Source of the DNA: Candidatus Zixiibacteriota bacterium
GTDB taxonomy: Bacteria > Zixibacteria > MSB-5A5 > GN15 > FEB-12
Length of the DNA: 64,000 nucleotides
Assembly (NCBI GenBank): GCA_017999435.1
Contig: JAGNLV010000006.1
Coordinates: forward strand, 1-64,000
Direction: 5' to 3'
Each line of letters starts with the position of its first letter. Position 1 is the first letter of the stretch. The position numbers and the translations under genes are program-made. The notes beneath the pieces are model-generated. The model was not told where the DNA came from. It saw nothing but the letters and a program-made list of their open reading frames with translations, and did not search any database. Of the stretch, positions 7,044 to 14,443 are shown one piece after another.

Positions 7044-7844
7044 ATGGCGAACCGATGCGCATGGGTGTTCGGCGCGGCGTTGGCGGCGGCGGTGACGGCT
7101 GCCGGGTGCGGGGGAGGCGGGACCCTGGCTATCGTGGCCGACCGCAGCGACGGCTTGGCGGCCGATGGCGCGGCGCGGGACTGGGATGCGCTCAGCGCGC
7201 GGTACATCGAAGCCGACCGCGTCGTCGTGGGGGCGGCCACCGACGGCGAACGCCTGTTCGTGCTGCTGCGGTTCCGCGACCCCCAGTACGCGGCCCAGAT
7301 CAGGAGCGAGGGGCTGACGCTCGCGCTGGATCCGACGGGGGGGTTCGGCGAGCGGTTCGTGCTTCACTATCGGGGAATGCCGGCGGGCACCGACGGCGTG
7401 CCGGCGGCGTTGCAGGCCGAGCTTCGCCGCCTGCGGTCAGCGGCGCCCGGCGACACGCTCCGGGCGGAAGAACTTCGGATTGCCATCCGCGATGAAATTG
7501 AGACCAAACCGATTCCGGCCACCGGGGAGGAGGGACCATCGGCCGCCGCCGGTTTCGACCAGGGTTTCTTCGTCTACGAGTTCCAGGTGCCGCTGGGGAA
7601 GTCGGCCGTTCGGCAGTACCGGGTGCCCGCGGCGCCGGATGCGGAAGTCGGGGTGGTGCTGGAGTGGGGCGGGCGGGCTGAGGCGGATCTGCTGAACGAA
7701 ATTGCGGGCGGCGGGCTCATGGTGGACGGTCCGCTGTTTCCGACCGCCGACGAGCCGCCGCGCCGCGACGGGGCGGAGGATCCGGGCAAATCGCGTCTCG
7801 GCCGGCATGAGATTCGATTGCGGGTCAGCCTGGGCGGGCGCTAA
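7044..7844 (+). CDS. Lipoprotein with a DOMON/CBM9-like fold (putative)
   Basis: 266 aa. The N-terminus has a short positive region, an Ala-rich core and TAAGC, a lipobox with Cys22, so it is likely anchored to a membrane. The opening part of the mature protein (DGLAADGAARDWDAL, then ATDGERLFVLLRFRD) resembles the start of CBM9/DOMON-like beta-sandwich domains that bind sugars or haem. This is a weak, pattern-level match. The rest is polar with a charged tail. An ATG 33 nt upstream is in frame, but the start at 7044 has a GGAG-type site and begins the signal peptide. Its 3' end overlaps the convergent phosphotransferase gene by 4 nt. Confidence 0.6.
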   Translation: MANRCAWVFGAALAAAVTAAGCGGGGTLAIVADRSDGLAADGAARDWDALSARYIEADRVVVGAATDGERLFVLLRFRDPQYAAQIRSEGLTLALDPTGGFGERFVLHYRGMPAGTDGVPAALQAELRRLRSAAPGDTLRAEELRIAIRDEIETKPIPATGEEGPSAAAGFDQGFFVYEFQVPLGKSAVRQYRVPAAPDAEVGVVLEWGGRAEADLLNEIAGGGLMVDGPLFPTADEPPRRDGAEDPGKSRLGRHEIRLRVSLGGR

Positions 7845-9844
7845 AGCCCGCGCCGCTGCGCCTCCGGGAGGGTCGCCTGCTCGGCGGCCTGCAGGTAGTA
7901 GTGCAGCCGCCTCTGCAGACGCCGGAGAACATCGGGGTACTGCTCGTTCACCATGGCCTCTTCCTGTCCGAGAAAGTCGGGGTCGAACAGGCCGGGCTTG
8001 CCGCCGAGGTGTTCCAGCAGAAAGAAGTCGGGGACGAGATACCCTATCCGATACGAGCTGTTGAATATGGCGAAGCCGGAGTCGGCGGGGGGGACTCGGA
8101 GGATGTCCCGTCCCCAGCTCTCGTGCGTGTAGTCCCCTCCGAGGAGTCCCATGAGGGTGGGGAGCAGGTCGCACTGCCCCGAGTAGGTGGCGATCGTGCG
8201 CCCCGAGTCGCCCAGCAGCGCCGGGCCGTAGATGAGCAGGGGAATGTGGAGGTTCACGGGGCTCAGGGAGTTGCTCGCCACGCCCCAGAGAGCATGGTCG
8301 GCGGTGAAGACGAAGATGGTGCTGTCGAAGACCGGCCGGTCGGCCGCCTCTGCCATGAACCGGCCGATCGCCCAGTCGGCATAGATCTGCGCATTGTAGA
8401 TCCGCGAGAGCCGGTCGTCCCCCTGATAGCGGCGCACGGAGGAGTCGGGCAATTCAAACGGACTGTGATTGGAGAGCGTCAGGATGGTCAGTTGAAACGG
8501 CCGGGGGAGGGTGTCGGCCAGCTCGAGCGCGCTGCGGAGCAGGAGGTGGTCCGGAATCCCCCACTTGGAGAACGACCGCTCCCGCCCAAGATCCTCCTCG
8601 CCGAGGATGCGGTCGTACGCTTTCGTCCGCAGAAATCCCCCCATGTTGTCGAAGACAAGGTCGCCGCCGTAAATGAAGGCATTGACGTAGCCGCGGCGGC
8701 GGAGAATCTCCGACAGCATCACGAAGGGGTGGCGCGCTTCATAGCGCTTGAGGATTGACCGGCCGGGGACCGAAGGAAAGGAACCGATGGCGCCGGCGAT
8801 GCCGTACGAGGTCCGCGTGCCGGTCGCGAAGAAATTCGAAAAGAGGATCCCCCGGCGGGCAAGCGAATCGAAACAGGGCGTGAGGTTCTCCGGGGAGCCG
8901 AGCACGCCGGTATTGCGGCCGGAGAAACTCTCCATGAGGACAAGGACGATGTTGGGCCGGAAGCCGAATTTCGGTTCCGGCTGATGCGTGGTCCGCCGGA
9001 GCGACCGGCCCGGCTCCAGCCAGGTGTCGCCGGGCAGGTCGAGCATGGCCCGGACGGTGTCGATGGCCTCGGAGAACTCGGTGAACTCCCAGCGGTCGGG
9101 CGGCCGGAGGGCGGAGAGCCGGCCGTCGTGCTCGGTCGCGGTGCGCCCGAGGGTGTACACGCCGTTGAGGGCGAGCTGGTTGATGAAGTGATTGTGGCTG
9201 AAGTAGGCCACTCCCCAGTCGATGGGGGCGAGATCCACCCGGCCGCGAATACCCAGCGCCGCCAGCAGCACGAGCAGCACCGTGTAGCCGGTGGCGACCG
9301 GCCAGCGGCGCACCAGCGGGAGCGGCCGGACCAGCCGCCGGACGACGAGCAGGCCGAGCGTGAGCAGCCCGGCCAGGGCGACCCACACCCCGGTCAGCGA
9401 CCAGAACGAGGAATCGAACAAGACAAGGTTCCAGGCCGTTCGCCCCTCGGTGAGGTAGTCGATGACGTGGAAATTCAGGTGGTTATCGAATTCCTCGAAG
9501 AAGCGGATGTCGCCGAGCAGGAGGAGGAAGAGGACGCTGCAGACGGCCACCAGGTAAATGATGGCGAGGCCGAGGCGCGGGCGGCGCATGAGAAAGGGGA
9601 GTCCTGCCACCAGCGGCAGGAGAACGGCAGCAATGACCACCGTGTCAAAGCGCAGGCCGACGGCGAAAGCGAGGAGGAGGGGACCGAGGCCGGCGGCGCG
9701 CACCTCGTGCGGGAAATGCAGAAGGAAGACCAGGCGCGCGGCCGCGAACACGATCAGACCGACCAGGTAGGCGCCGAAAAGAAACGCCACGGCCCGGGGC
9801 GGCGCGAGCGGGGAACGCGGGGTGTCGGTCGGGCTATCGGCCAT
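7841..9844 (-). CDS. LtaS-like membrane phosphoglycerol transferase / sulfatase-fold enzyme
   Basis: 667 aa. Five hydrophobic segments (about 18-46, 55-85, 90-111, 146-168, 183-200) precede an extracytoplasmic alkaline-phosphatase-superfamily domain from about residue 297. Visible family features are NIVLVLMES with Glu305 as metal ligand, Thr345 in GTRTS as the likely nucleophile, and TADHALWG with the metal-binding Asp-His near the end. LtaS, OpgB and related enzymes transfer phosphoglycerol or phosphoethanolamine to polymers or lipids outside the cytoplasm. In a Gram-negative-type cell, decoration of a periplasmic glycan or lipid is more likely than lipoteichoic acid synthesis. The start codon directly follows a strong promoter. 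Confidence 0.85.
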   Translation of the reverse strand: MADSPTDTPRSPLAPPRAVAFLFGAYLVGLIVFAAARLVFLLHFPHEVRAAGLGPLLLAFAVGLRFDTVVIAAVLLPLVAGLPFLMRRPRLGLAIIYLVAVCSVLFLLLLGDIRFFEEFDNHLNFHVIDYLTEGRTAWNLVLFDSSFWSLTGVWVALAGLLTLGLLVVRRLVRPLPLVRRWPVATGYTVLLVLLAALGIRGRVDLAPIDWGVAYFSHNHFINQLALNGVYTLGRTATEHDGRLSALRPPDRWEFTEFSEAIDTVRAMLDLPGDTWLEPGRSLRRTTHQPEPKFGFRPNIVLVLMESFSGRNTGVLGSPENLTPCFDSLARRGILFSNFFATGTRTSYGIAGAIGSFPSVPGRSILKRYEARHPFVMLSEILRRRGYVNAFIYGGDLVFDNMGGFLRTKAYDRILGEEDLGRERSFSKWGIPDHLLLRSALELADTLPRPFQLTILTLSNHSPFELPDSSVRRYQGDDRLSRIYNAQIYADWAIGRFMAEAADRPVFDSTIFVFTADHALWGVASNSLSPVNLHIPLLIYGPALLGDSGRTIATYSGQCDLLPTLMGLLGGDYTHESWGRDILRVPPADSGFAIFNSSYRIGYLVPDFFLLEHLGGKPGLFDPDFLGQEEAMVNEQYPDVLRRLQRRLHYYLQAAEQATLPEAQRRGL

Positions 9845-9849
9845 GACGC

Positions 9850-9877
9850 AATTAACGGCGCACGGGCGTCATGTCAA
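9850..9877 (-). promoter_or_regulatory. Consensus promoter of the LtaS-like gene, leaderless geometry
   Basis: Minus-strand TTGACA (9872-9877) and TTAATT (9850-9855) are separated by 16 nt. Only 5 nt separate the -10 from the ATG at 9844, so the first transcribed base should be at the start codon. No ribosome-binding site is present. Confidence 0.7.
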
Positions 9878-9910
9878 GCCGCCGCGCGGCCGGCCCCGGC
9901 AAAGAGGCGA

Positions 9911-10231
9911 CTACTCGTCCTCAAGAACGACCGCGGTTCCATAGGCGACGATCTCGGCGGCGCCGGCCATTATCTCGGCCGTGGCAAAGCGGGCGGCGAC
10001 GATGCCGTTGGCGCCCAGGCCGCGGGCTTCCTCAATCATCCGGTCCAGCGCCTGTTCCCGGGCCTCCGCGATCAGCTTCGTGTAGTTGTTGACTTCGCCG
10101 CCGATGATGTTGCGAAAGAGGGCGGCGATGTCGTGGCCGAGGTGGCGGGCGCGGATCGTGTTCCCCCGCACCAGCCCGAGCGTCTTGGCAATGCGCTTGT
10201 GCGCAATGAACTCCGAGGTAGTAACTATCAC
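9911..10231 (-). CDS. ybjQ: YbjQ/UPF0145 family protein
   Basis: 106 aa, matching the usual YbjQ length of about 107. The core has the family features: a start VTTSE, G-x-VRGNT, then a GGE-VNNYT stretch, AREQALDRM, and the closing GANGIVAARF with AYGTAVV. The family forms pentameric rings and has no settled biochemical role. The frame is open further upstream, but GGAGG precedes the GTG at 10231, which lies inside the stop codon region of the anti-sigma gene (GTGA overlap). The two are therefore translationally coupled, which suggests YbjQ is an output or partner of the sigma/anti-sigma pair here. Confidence 0.85.
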   Translation of the reverse strand: MIVTTSEFIAHKRIAKTLGLVRGNTIRARHLGHDIAALFRNIIGGEVNNYTKLIAEAREQALDRMIEEARGLGANGIVAARFATAEIMAGAAEIVAYGTAVVLEDE

Positions 10232-10671
10232 CTGAGGACCCTCCGATACCGGTCGCGCGTGAACGCGAAATAGCGCTCCCGTCCGTACGACACCAGCAGG
10301 ATGACGACGCCGGCCGCGCCGACGGAGACGCCCACCTTGACCCACAGCGGGATCAGGGGATCATAATACATCCCCCGGAAGGCTTCGTAAAGGCCAAAGC
10401 CCAGGAGAACGATGGCACCGAGCGAGAGGAATATCCACCCCGCCCCGCGCTCGAGTTTGCGGTAGAGCGATTCCCAATACTGCTCCCAGACCTGCGGCGG
10501 CAGGTCGGCATACTGAGCCATACCGGTCACCTCTTTGAGTTTGCGGAATTCCTCCAGCTCGGCCCGAAGATCGGGGTCTTCGGCAAGGGCTGCCTCGACC
10601 GCTGTCCGCTCCTCATCGGACAGCTCGCCGTCGAGATAGCCGACCAGGAGCTCTCGGATCTCGTTACGCAT
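10228..10671 (-). CDS. Putative membrane anti-sigma factor without zinc ligands
   Basis: 147 aa. The N-terminal segment (ELLVGYLDGELSDEER, then ALAEDPDLRAELEEF) has the sequence pattern of anti-sigma domains of the zf-HC2/ZAS type. It contains no Cys, so no zinc can be bound in the standard way. Two membrane helices follow (about residues 79-97 and 109-127) with a short Arg-rich tail. It overlaps the sigma gene by 8 nt, as expected for a cotranscribed ECF regulator. Topology suggests the N-terminus holds the sigma factor in the cytoplasm. Confidence 0.7.
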   Translation of the reverse strand: MRNEIRELLVGYLDGELSDEERTAVEAALAEDPDLRAELEEFRKLKEVTGMAQYADLPPQVWEQYWESLYRKLERGAGWIFLSLGAIVLLGFGLYEAFRGMYYDPLIPLWVKVGVSVGAAGVVILLVSYGRERYFAFTRDRYRRVLR

Positions 10672-11221
10672 GGCAGTGCCTCATTTCGGTGGCGAGTTTC
10701 TTTCGGGCGTAGTACAACCGCGACATGACCGTGCCGCGCGGGATTCCCAGCAGCTCCGCGATCTCGTCGTACGACATGTTGCGGAAGTGCTGGAGGACGA
10801 TGATCTCGCGGTCGTTGTAGGGCAGCCGCATGAGCGCCGCGCGCAGTTGCCCCACCAGCGCCTTGCGGGCGTACTCCTGTTCGGGCGTGCTCTCGGTGGT
10901 GAGCAGGTAGGAGACGTCGTCCAGGTCAACCGAGCGACGGTTCTGCAGCGCGCGGCGCCGCAGCCAGGATCGGGACAGGTTGGCGACAATGGCGTAAAAC
11001 CACGGCGCGAACGGCCGAGTCCGGTCGAAACGGTCGAGCGACCGGTAGGCCCGCAGAAAGGCCTCCTGCGAAATGTCGTAGGCGTCATCCTTGTTGCCGA
11101 CCAACCCCAGCGCCCAGAGGTAGGCCTGCTTTTTGTGCCGCTCCACGAGCTGCCCGAAAGCTTTCTTATCTCCGGCGACACATGCCGAAATCAGGGTAGT
11201 GTCCGTACGCATGGCGACCAT
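10664..11221 (-). CDS. ECF-type RNA polymerase sigma factor
   Basis: 185 aa. Region 2 includes DAYDISQEAFLRAYRSL (core binding and -10 recognition). A linker follows with no extra domain. Region 4 is a helix-turn-helix (LPYNDREIIVLQHF, then MSYDEIAELLGIPRGTVMSRLYYARKKL) that reads -35 elements. Domain order and length fit the sigma-24/ECF group. The frame stays open upstream to about 11419, but that part looks like noncoding sequence. I use the ATG at 11221; a second in-frame ATG lies at 11212 and neither has a strong ribosome-binding site. The target regulon cannot be read from this window. Confidence 0.85.
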   Translation of the reverse strand: MVAMRTDTTLISACVAGDKKAFGQLVERHKKQAYLWALGLVGNKDDAYDISQEAFLRAYRSLDRFDRTRPFAPWFYAIVANLSRSWLRRRALQNRRSVDLDDVSYLLTTESTPEQEYARKALVGQLRAALMRLPYNDREIIVLQHFRNMSYDEIAELLGIPRGTVMSRLYYARKKLATEMRHCHA

Positions 11222-11385
11222 GTCTCGTTTCAACCGTGCGATTGTTCCTTCCAGATCATTACGAACTGGGGGGCGGGAATATTCGAAAATCGCGCCGCAA
11301 AGGAGCGACCGGCGCGCGGGGGGGCCGATAGGCCCCGGGGAAGCTCGCGGTAACGTGCGGTAACGCAATGGGTTGGCCGGCCGAA

Positions 11386-11412
11386 CAAGAAAACGGGGCG
11401 AAACCGCCCCGT
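11386..11412 (-). terminator. Terminator of the FKBP gene
   Basis: An 8-bp stem (ACGGGGCG 11393-11400, CGCCCCGT 11405-11412) is followed on the minus strand by TTTCTTGT (11386-11392). It separates the FKBP gene from the sigma operon. Confidence 0.75.
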
Positions 11413-11437
11413 GAGACAACGGATTGGCTGACGCGCC

Positions 11438-11962
11438 CTATTCCTCGGCCCCGTCACCCGCGACCGCCATGATCTCCACCAGCTTCAGATCAAACAGAAG
11501 GGTCTTGCCGGCGAGGTGGTGATTGGCATCGACCGTAACATTGCTGTCCCGATCGATGGCGGTGATGACGAGAGTCACCGGCTGGCCGTCGGGCGTCTGC
11601 ATCTGGAGCTGCATCCCGAGCTCCGGCTGGATGTTGTCGGGGAAGCTGTCGGCCGGGTAGGTGTGGGTGAGTTCGGGCCGGTGGGGTCCGTAAGCCTCTT
11701 CCGGCGGGATGGAGACGGACTTGGTCTCGCCGACAGCCATTCCGACGACGGCGTTTTCAAAGCCGGGGATCACCTGCCGTTGGCCGATGACGAAATCGAT
11801 GCCCTGGCCGGCCGTCGTGCTGTCAAACACCACGCCGTCATCGGTCTTTCCCACATATTCGATTTTCACGCGATCGCCGATCTTGGCGGTCTGCGGGCTG
11901 CTGCAGCCGATGACGAGCGCGAGCGCGCCTGCGAGAACGCATGCCGACAGGAAAACTCTCAC
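11438..11962 (-). CDS. SlyD-like FKBP peptidyl-prolyl isomerase lipoprotein
   Basis: 174 aa. The signal sequence ends in LVIGC with Cys20 as the lipidated residue, so it works in the periplasm. The FKBP core follows (KIGDRVKIEYVGKT, GVVFDST, FVIGQRQVIPGFENAVVGM, ETKSVSIPPEEAYG). The insert after the YG segment and the HHLAGKTL ending are typical of SlyD-type FKBPs, which carry a chaperone flap. It isomerises X-Pro bonds and helps exported proteins fold. AGGAGG lies 6 nt before the GTG start at 11962. The frame is open upstream without a better start. Confidence 0.88.
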   Translation of the reverse strand: MRVFLSACVLAGALALVIGCSSPQTAKIGDRVKIEYVGKTDDGVVFDSTTAGQGIDFVIGQRQVIPGFENAVVGMAVGETKSVSIPPEEAYGPHRPELTHTYPADSFPDNIQPELGMQLQMQTPDGQPVTLVITAIDRDSNVTVDANHHLAGKTLLFDLKLVEIMAVAGDGAEE

Positions 11963-12035
11963 AAGAACCTCCTCAGGAGTGTGACCGGTTCGAGGCCCGC
12001 CGACTGCGGGAATGCCGCCGGCGCCGATTTCTCCA

Positions 12036-12064
12036 AAACTACGGTACGGACCGCCATCGGGCAA
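12036..12064 (-). promoter_or_regulatory. Promoter of the FKBP gene
   Basis: Minus-strand TTGCCC (12059-12064) and TAGTTT (12036-12041) are separated by 17 nt. The same TTGCC/TAGTTT combination precedes the exoprotein operon at 57691-57719. Confidence 0.5.
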
Positions 12065-12115
12065 GAAGATTTCCGGCGCCGGCACACGGCGGAGCGCCGG
12101 CCGATTCCGCGGCCG

Positions 12116-12155
12116 CGAAAAAGCTGCGGCGCCGCCCCGGCCGGAGCGGCGCCGT
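12116..12155 (-). terminator. Terminator of mscL
   Basis: A near-perfect 10-bp stem (12126-12135 with 12146-12155, core GCGGCGCCG) with a 10-nt loop is followed on the minus strand by AGCTTTTTC. Confidence 0.75.
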
Positions 12156-12179
12156 GCGGTATCGAGCCGAGGTGCGCAA

Positions 12180-12653
12180 TCAGACCTTGTCGGCCTGCAC
12201 CTGCGACGTGCAGTGCGGGCAGCGCGTCGCGGCCTTAGGAATGGTCGACAGACAGAACGGACACTCCCGGGTGGTCGGGACCGCCGCCGGAGCCGGCGTC
12301 TCCATCTTGCTCTTGAGACGGTTGACATTCTTCACGAGCAGGAAGACGGCGAAAGCGACGATGAGGAAGCTGATGATGCTGTTGATGAAGAGGCCGTAGT
12401 TGAGGGTGACCGCCCCGGCCGCCTTGGCGAGGGCGGGAGTGGCGTAGGGTCCGGCTGTCGCACCCTCCTTGAGCGTGACAAAGAGGCTGGAGAAATCGAC
12501 ATTGCCGAGCAGCAAGCCGATCGGGGGCATGATGACGTCATCGACAAGCGACTTGACTATCGAGCCGAACGCGGCGCCGATAATGATACCGACCGCCATG
12601 TCGACGACATTGCCGCGCATGGCGAATTCTTTGAATTCTTTGATCATGGCCAT
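12180..12653 (-). CDS. mscL: Large-conductance mechanosensitive channel with C-terminal zinc ribbon
   Basis: 157 aa. The start ([26 protein letters not shown]) is the typical MscL N-terminus and first helix. A second helix ([19 protein letters not shown]) follows. MscL forms a pentameric pore that releases solutes on hypo-osmotic shock. Normal MscL ends with a short cytoplasmic helix bundle. Here the tail runs through a Pro/Ala linker into a zinc-ribbon-like motif, CPFC followed by CPHC ten residues later. That extension is not part of standard MscL and could bring five zinc ribbons together under the pore. AAGGAGA lies 9 nt before the ATG. Confidence 0.92.
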   Translation of the reverse strand: MAMIKEFKEFAMRGNVVDMAVGIIIGAAFGSIVKSLVDDVIMPPIGLLLGNVDFSSLFVTLKEGATAGPYATPALAKAAGAVTLNYGLFINSIISFLIVAFAVFLLVKNVNRLKSKMETPAPAAVPTTRECPFCLSTIPKAATRCPHCTSQVQADKV

Positions 12654-12805
12654 GAACTGTTCTCTCCTTCACATAAAGGGCCAAAGAACACAGGCAACGG
12701 TGAGCCAAGAGAAATATCCGGAGCCGCTCCTCGGCGATGCAACTGAAAACTTGTCTCCGGCCGTCCATAAAGCTCTCCGGCCGGCGGGCGCCGGGACGGG
12801 AGCGC

Positions 12806-14443
12806 TTAGCGGCCCGGCGGTTCGGGGAGGGCGACCATGCGGTCGATTTCCTGCCGGATGGCGGCGCCGTCGAGCCGCCGCACCGTGATCACGGTCCGCT
12901 TTCCCTTGCCCCGGGCGACGGTCTTCTCCGCGACGAAGTGCTGGTCGGCCAGGCGGGCGATCTGGTGCAGGTGCGTGATCACCAGGACCTGGCACGAGAC
13001 CGACAGTTTCTTCAATTTGCGGGCCACCTCGTTGGCCGTCCGGCCGCCGATGCCGGCGTCCACCTCGTCGAACACGAGCAGACCGGGTCCCAGCCGGCCA
13101 TGGCGAAGTTCGGCGGACTTGAGGGCCAAAAGGACCCGCGAGATCTCGCCGCCGGAAGCGGTCTTGACGAGCGACCGGAGGGGTTCGCCGGGATTGGCCG
13201 AAAACAGGAAGCGGACCAGTTCCAGGCCGGTTTCGTGCGGCCGCACGGCGCGATCGCCGAGGATCACGCCCCCCTCGTCCTCTTCGTATGCGAAGTCGCA
13301 CAGGAAACTGGCGTGGTCGACGGCGAGCTCCGCGAGTTCCTCAATGACGAGGGTGCGCAGATCGGCCGCCGCTTGGCGGCGGGCGGCCGTGAGCCGGAGG
13401 GCGTGGTCGGCGTATGTTGCGGCGCACTGTTCAGCCTGCCGTTCCAGCGCCGCGATGAGCGAATCGGTGTCGGGACGTTCCTTGAGTTGTTCACGAATGC
13501 GCTCGAGCGCGGCCAGCACCGCCTCCTCCGACCCGCCGTATTTCCTCTTAAGGCCGTAGAGCTCATCGAGGCGGAAGTTGATTTCCTCGAGCCGCGCCGG
13601 GTTGTCCTCGATCGAAGCGCCGTACTGCTCGAGGTGGCGGCGAAGGTCCTCGAGCTGGAAGTCGATCTCGGCGAGCGTCTCGGCCTGCTTTTCCAGGGCG
13701 GGGTCGACCGCGGCCATCTTATCCAGCTCCCGGCGCGCCAGTTGGAGGCGGTCGAGGATGCTTTCGTCGTCGCCCCCGATCGCGTCGGTGATCCTGGTTG
13801 CCGATTCCATGAGGCTGCGGCCGGCATCAAGGATGCGGCGTTCGCGCTCAAGTCCTTCTTCCTCGCCGGCCCGCACCTGCGCCTTCTCGATCTCCGCCTG
13901 CTGGAACATCAGGAGCTCGCGCTCGGCGGCCAGTTGGTCGCGGCGGCTGCGCACGCGGCGCAGTTCCTCGGCCGTCTCGCGCCACTCGCGGAACAGCCGC
14001 CCCGCCTCGCCGCGCCCGGGCTCGAGGCCGGCGAAGCGATCGAGGAACAACAGGTGGTTGTCCTCGTTCATGAGCATCTGCCCGGCGTGCTGGCCGAGGA
14101 TTTCCGCCATCGGCGCGGCCCGCTCGCGGAGCTGGGCCACAGCGGCCGGGGCGCCGTCGATCGTCAGCTTCGAGGTCCCCGCCGTCTCCGCGATCTCGCG
14201 GAAGACCTCACACCGGGTGCGGGTCGCGGGATCTTCGAACACCGCCCGGATGGCGGCGGTGGGGGAGCCGTGGCGGATGAATTCGCGGTCGGCCCGGCCG
14301 CCCAGGGCGAGGGCGAGGGCGGTGACGATGACCGATTTGCCGGCCCCCGTTTCGCCGGTCAGGGCGATCAGACCGGGGCCGAACTCTAGCTCGGCGTCGT
14401 CGATCAGCGCGACATTGCGGATGGTCAGCGAGCGCAGCATCAT
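12806..14443 (-). CDS. recN: DNA repair protein RecN
   Basis: 545 aa, the usual RecN length. It is an SMC-like ATPase that acts in recombinational repair of double-strand breaks. Visible are the N-terminal Walker A in LTGETGAGKSV, long coiled-coil arms in the middle third, the ABC signature TASGGEISR, and Walker B in LLVFDEVDAGIGG. The start is the first ATG of an ATGATG inside the dnaG stop region (ATGA overlap), which fits the family start MLRSLTIRNVALID. The frame extends upstream inside dnaG but has no reason to be used. Confidence 0.93.
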   Translation of the reverse strand: MMLRSLTIRNVALIDDAELEFGPGLIALTGETGAGKSVIVTALALALGGRADREFIRHGSPTAAIRAVFEDPATRTRCEVFREIAETAGTSKLTIDGAPAAVAQLRERAAPMAEILGQHAGQMLMNEDNHLLFLDRFAGLEPGRGEAGRLFREWRETAEELRRVRSRRDQLAAERELLMFQQAEIEKAQVRAGEEEGLERERRILDAGRSLMESATRITDAIGGDDESILDRLQLARRELDKMAAVDPALEKQAETLAEIDFQLEDLRRHLEQYGASIEDNPARLEEINFRLDELYGLKRKYGGSEEAVLAALERIREQLKERPDTDSLIAALERQAEQCAATYADHALRLTAARRQAAADLRTLVIEELAELAVDHASFLCDFAYEEDEGGVILGDRAVRPHETGLELVRFLFSANPGEPLRSLVKTASGGEISRVLLALKSAELRHGRLGPGLLVFDEVDAGIGGRTANEVARKLKKLSVSCQVLVITHLHQIARLADQHFVAEKTVARGKGKRTVITVRRLDGAAIRQEIDRMVALPEPPGR

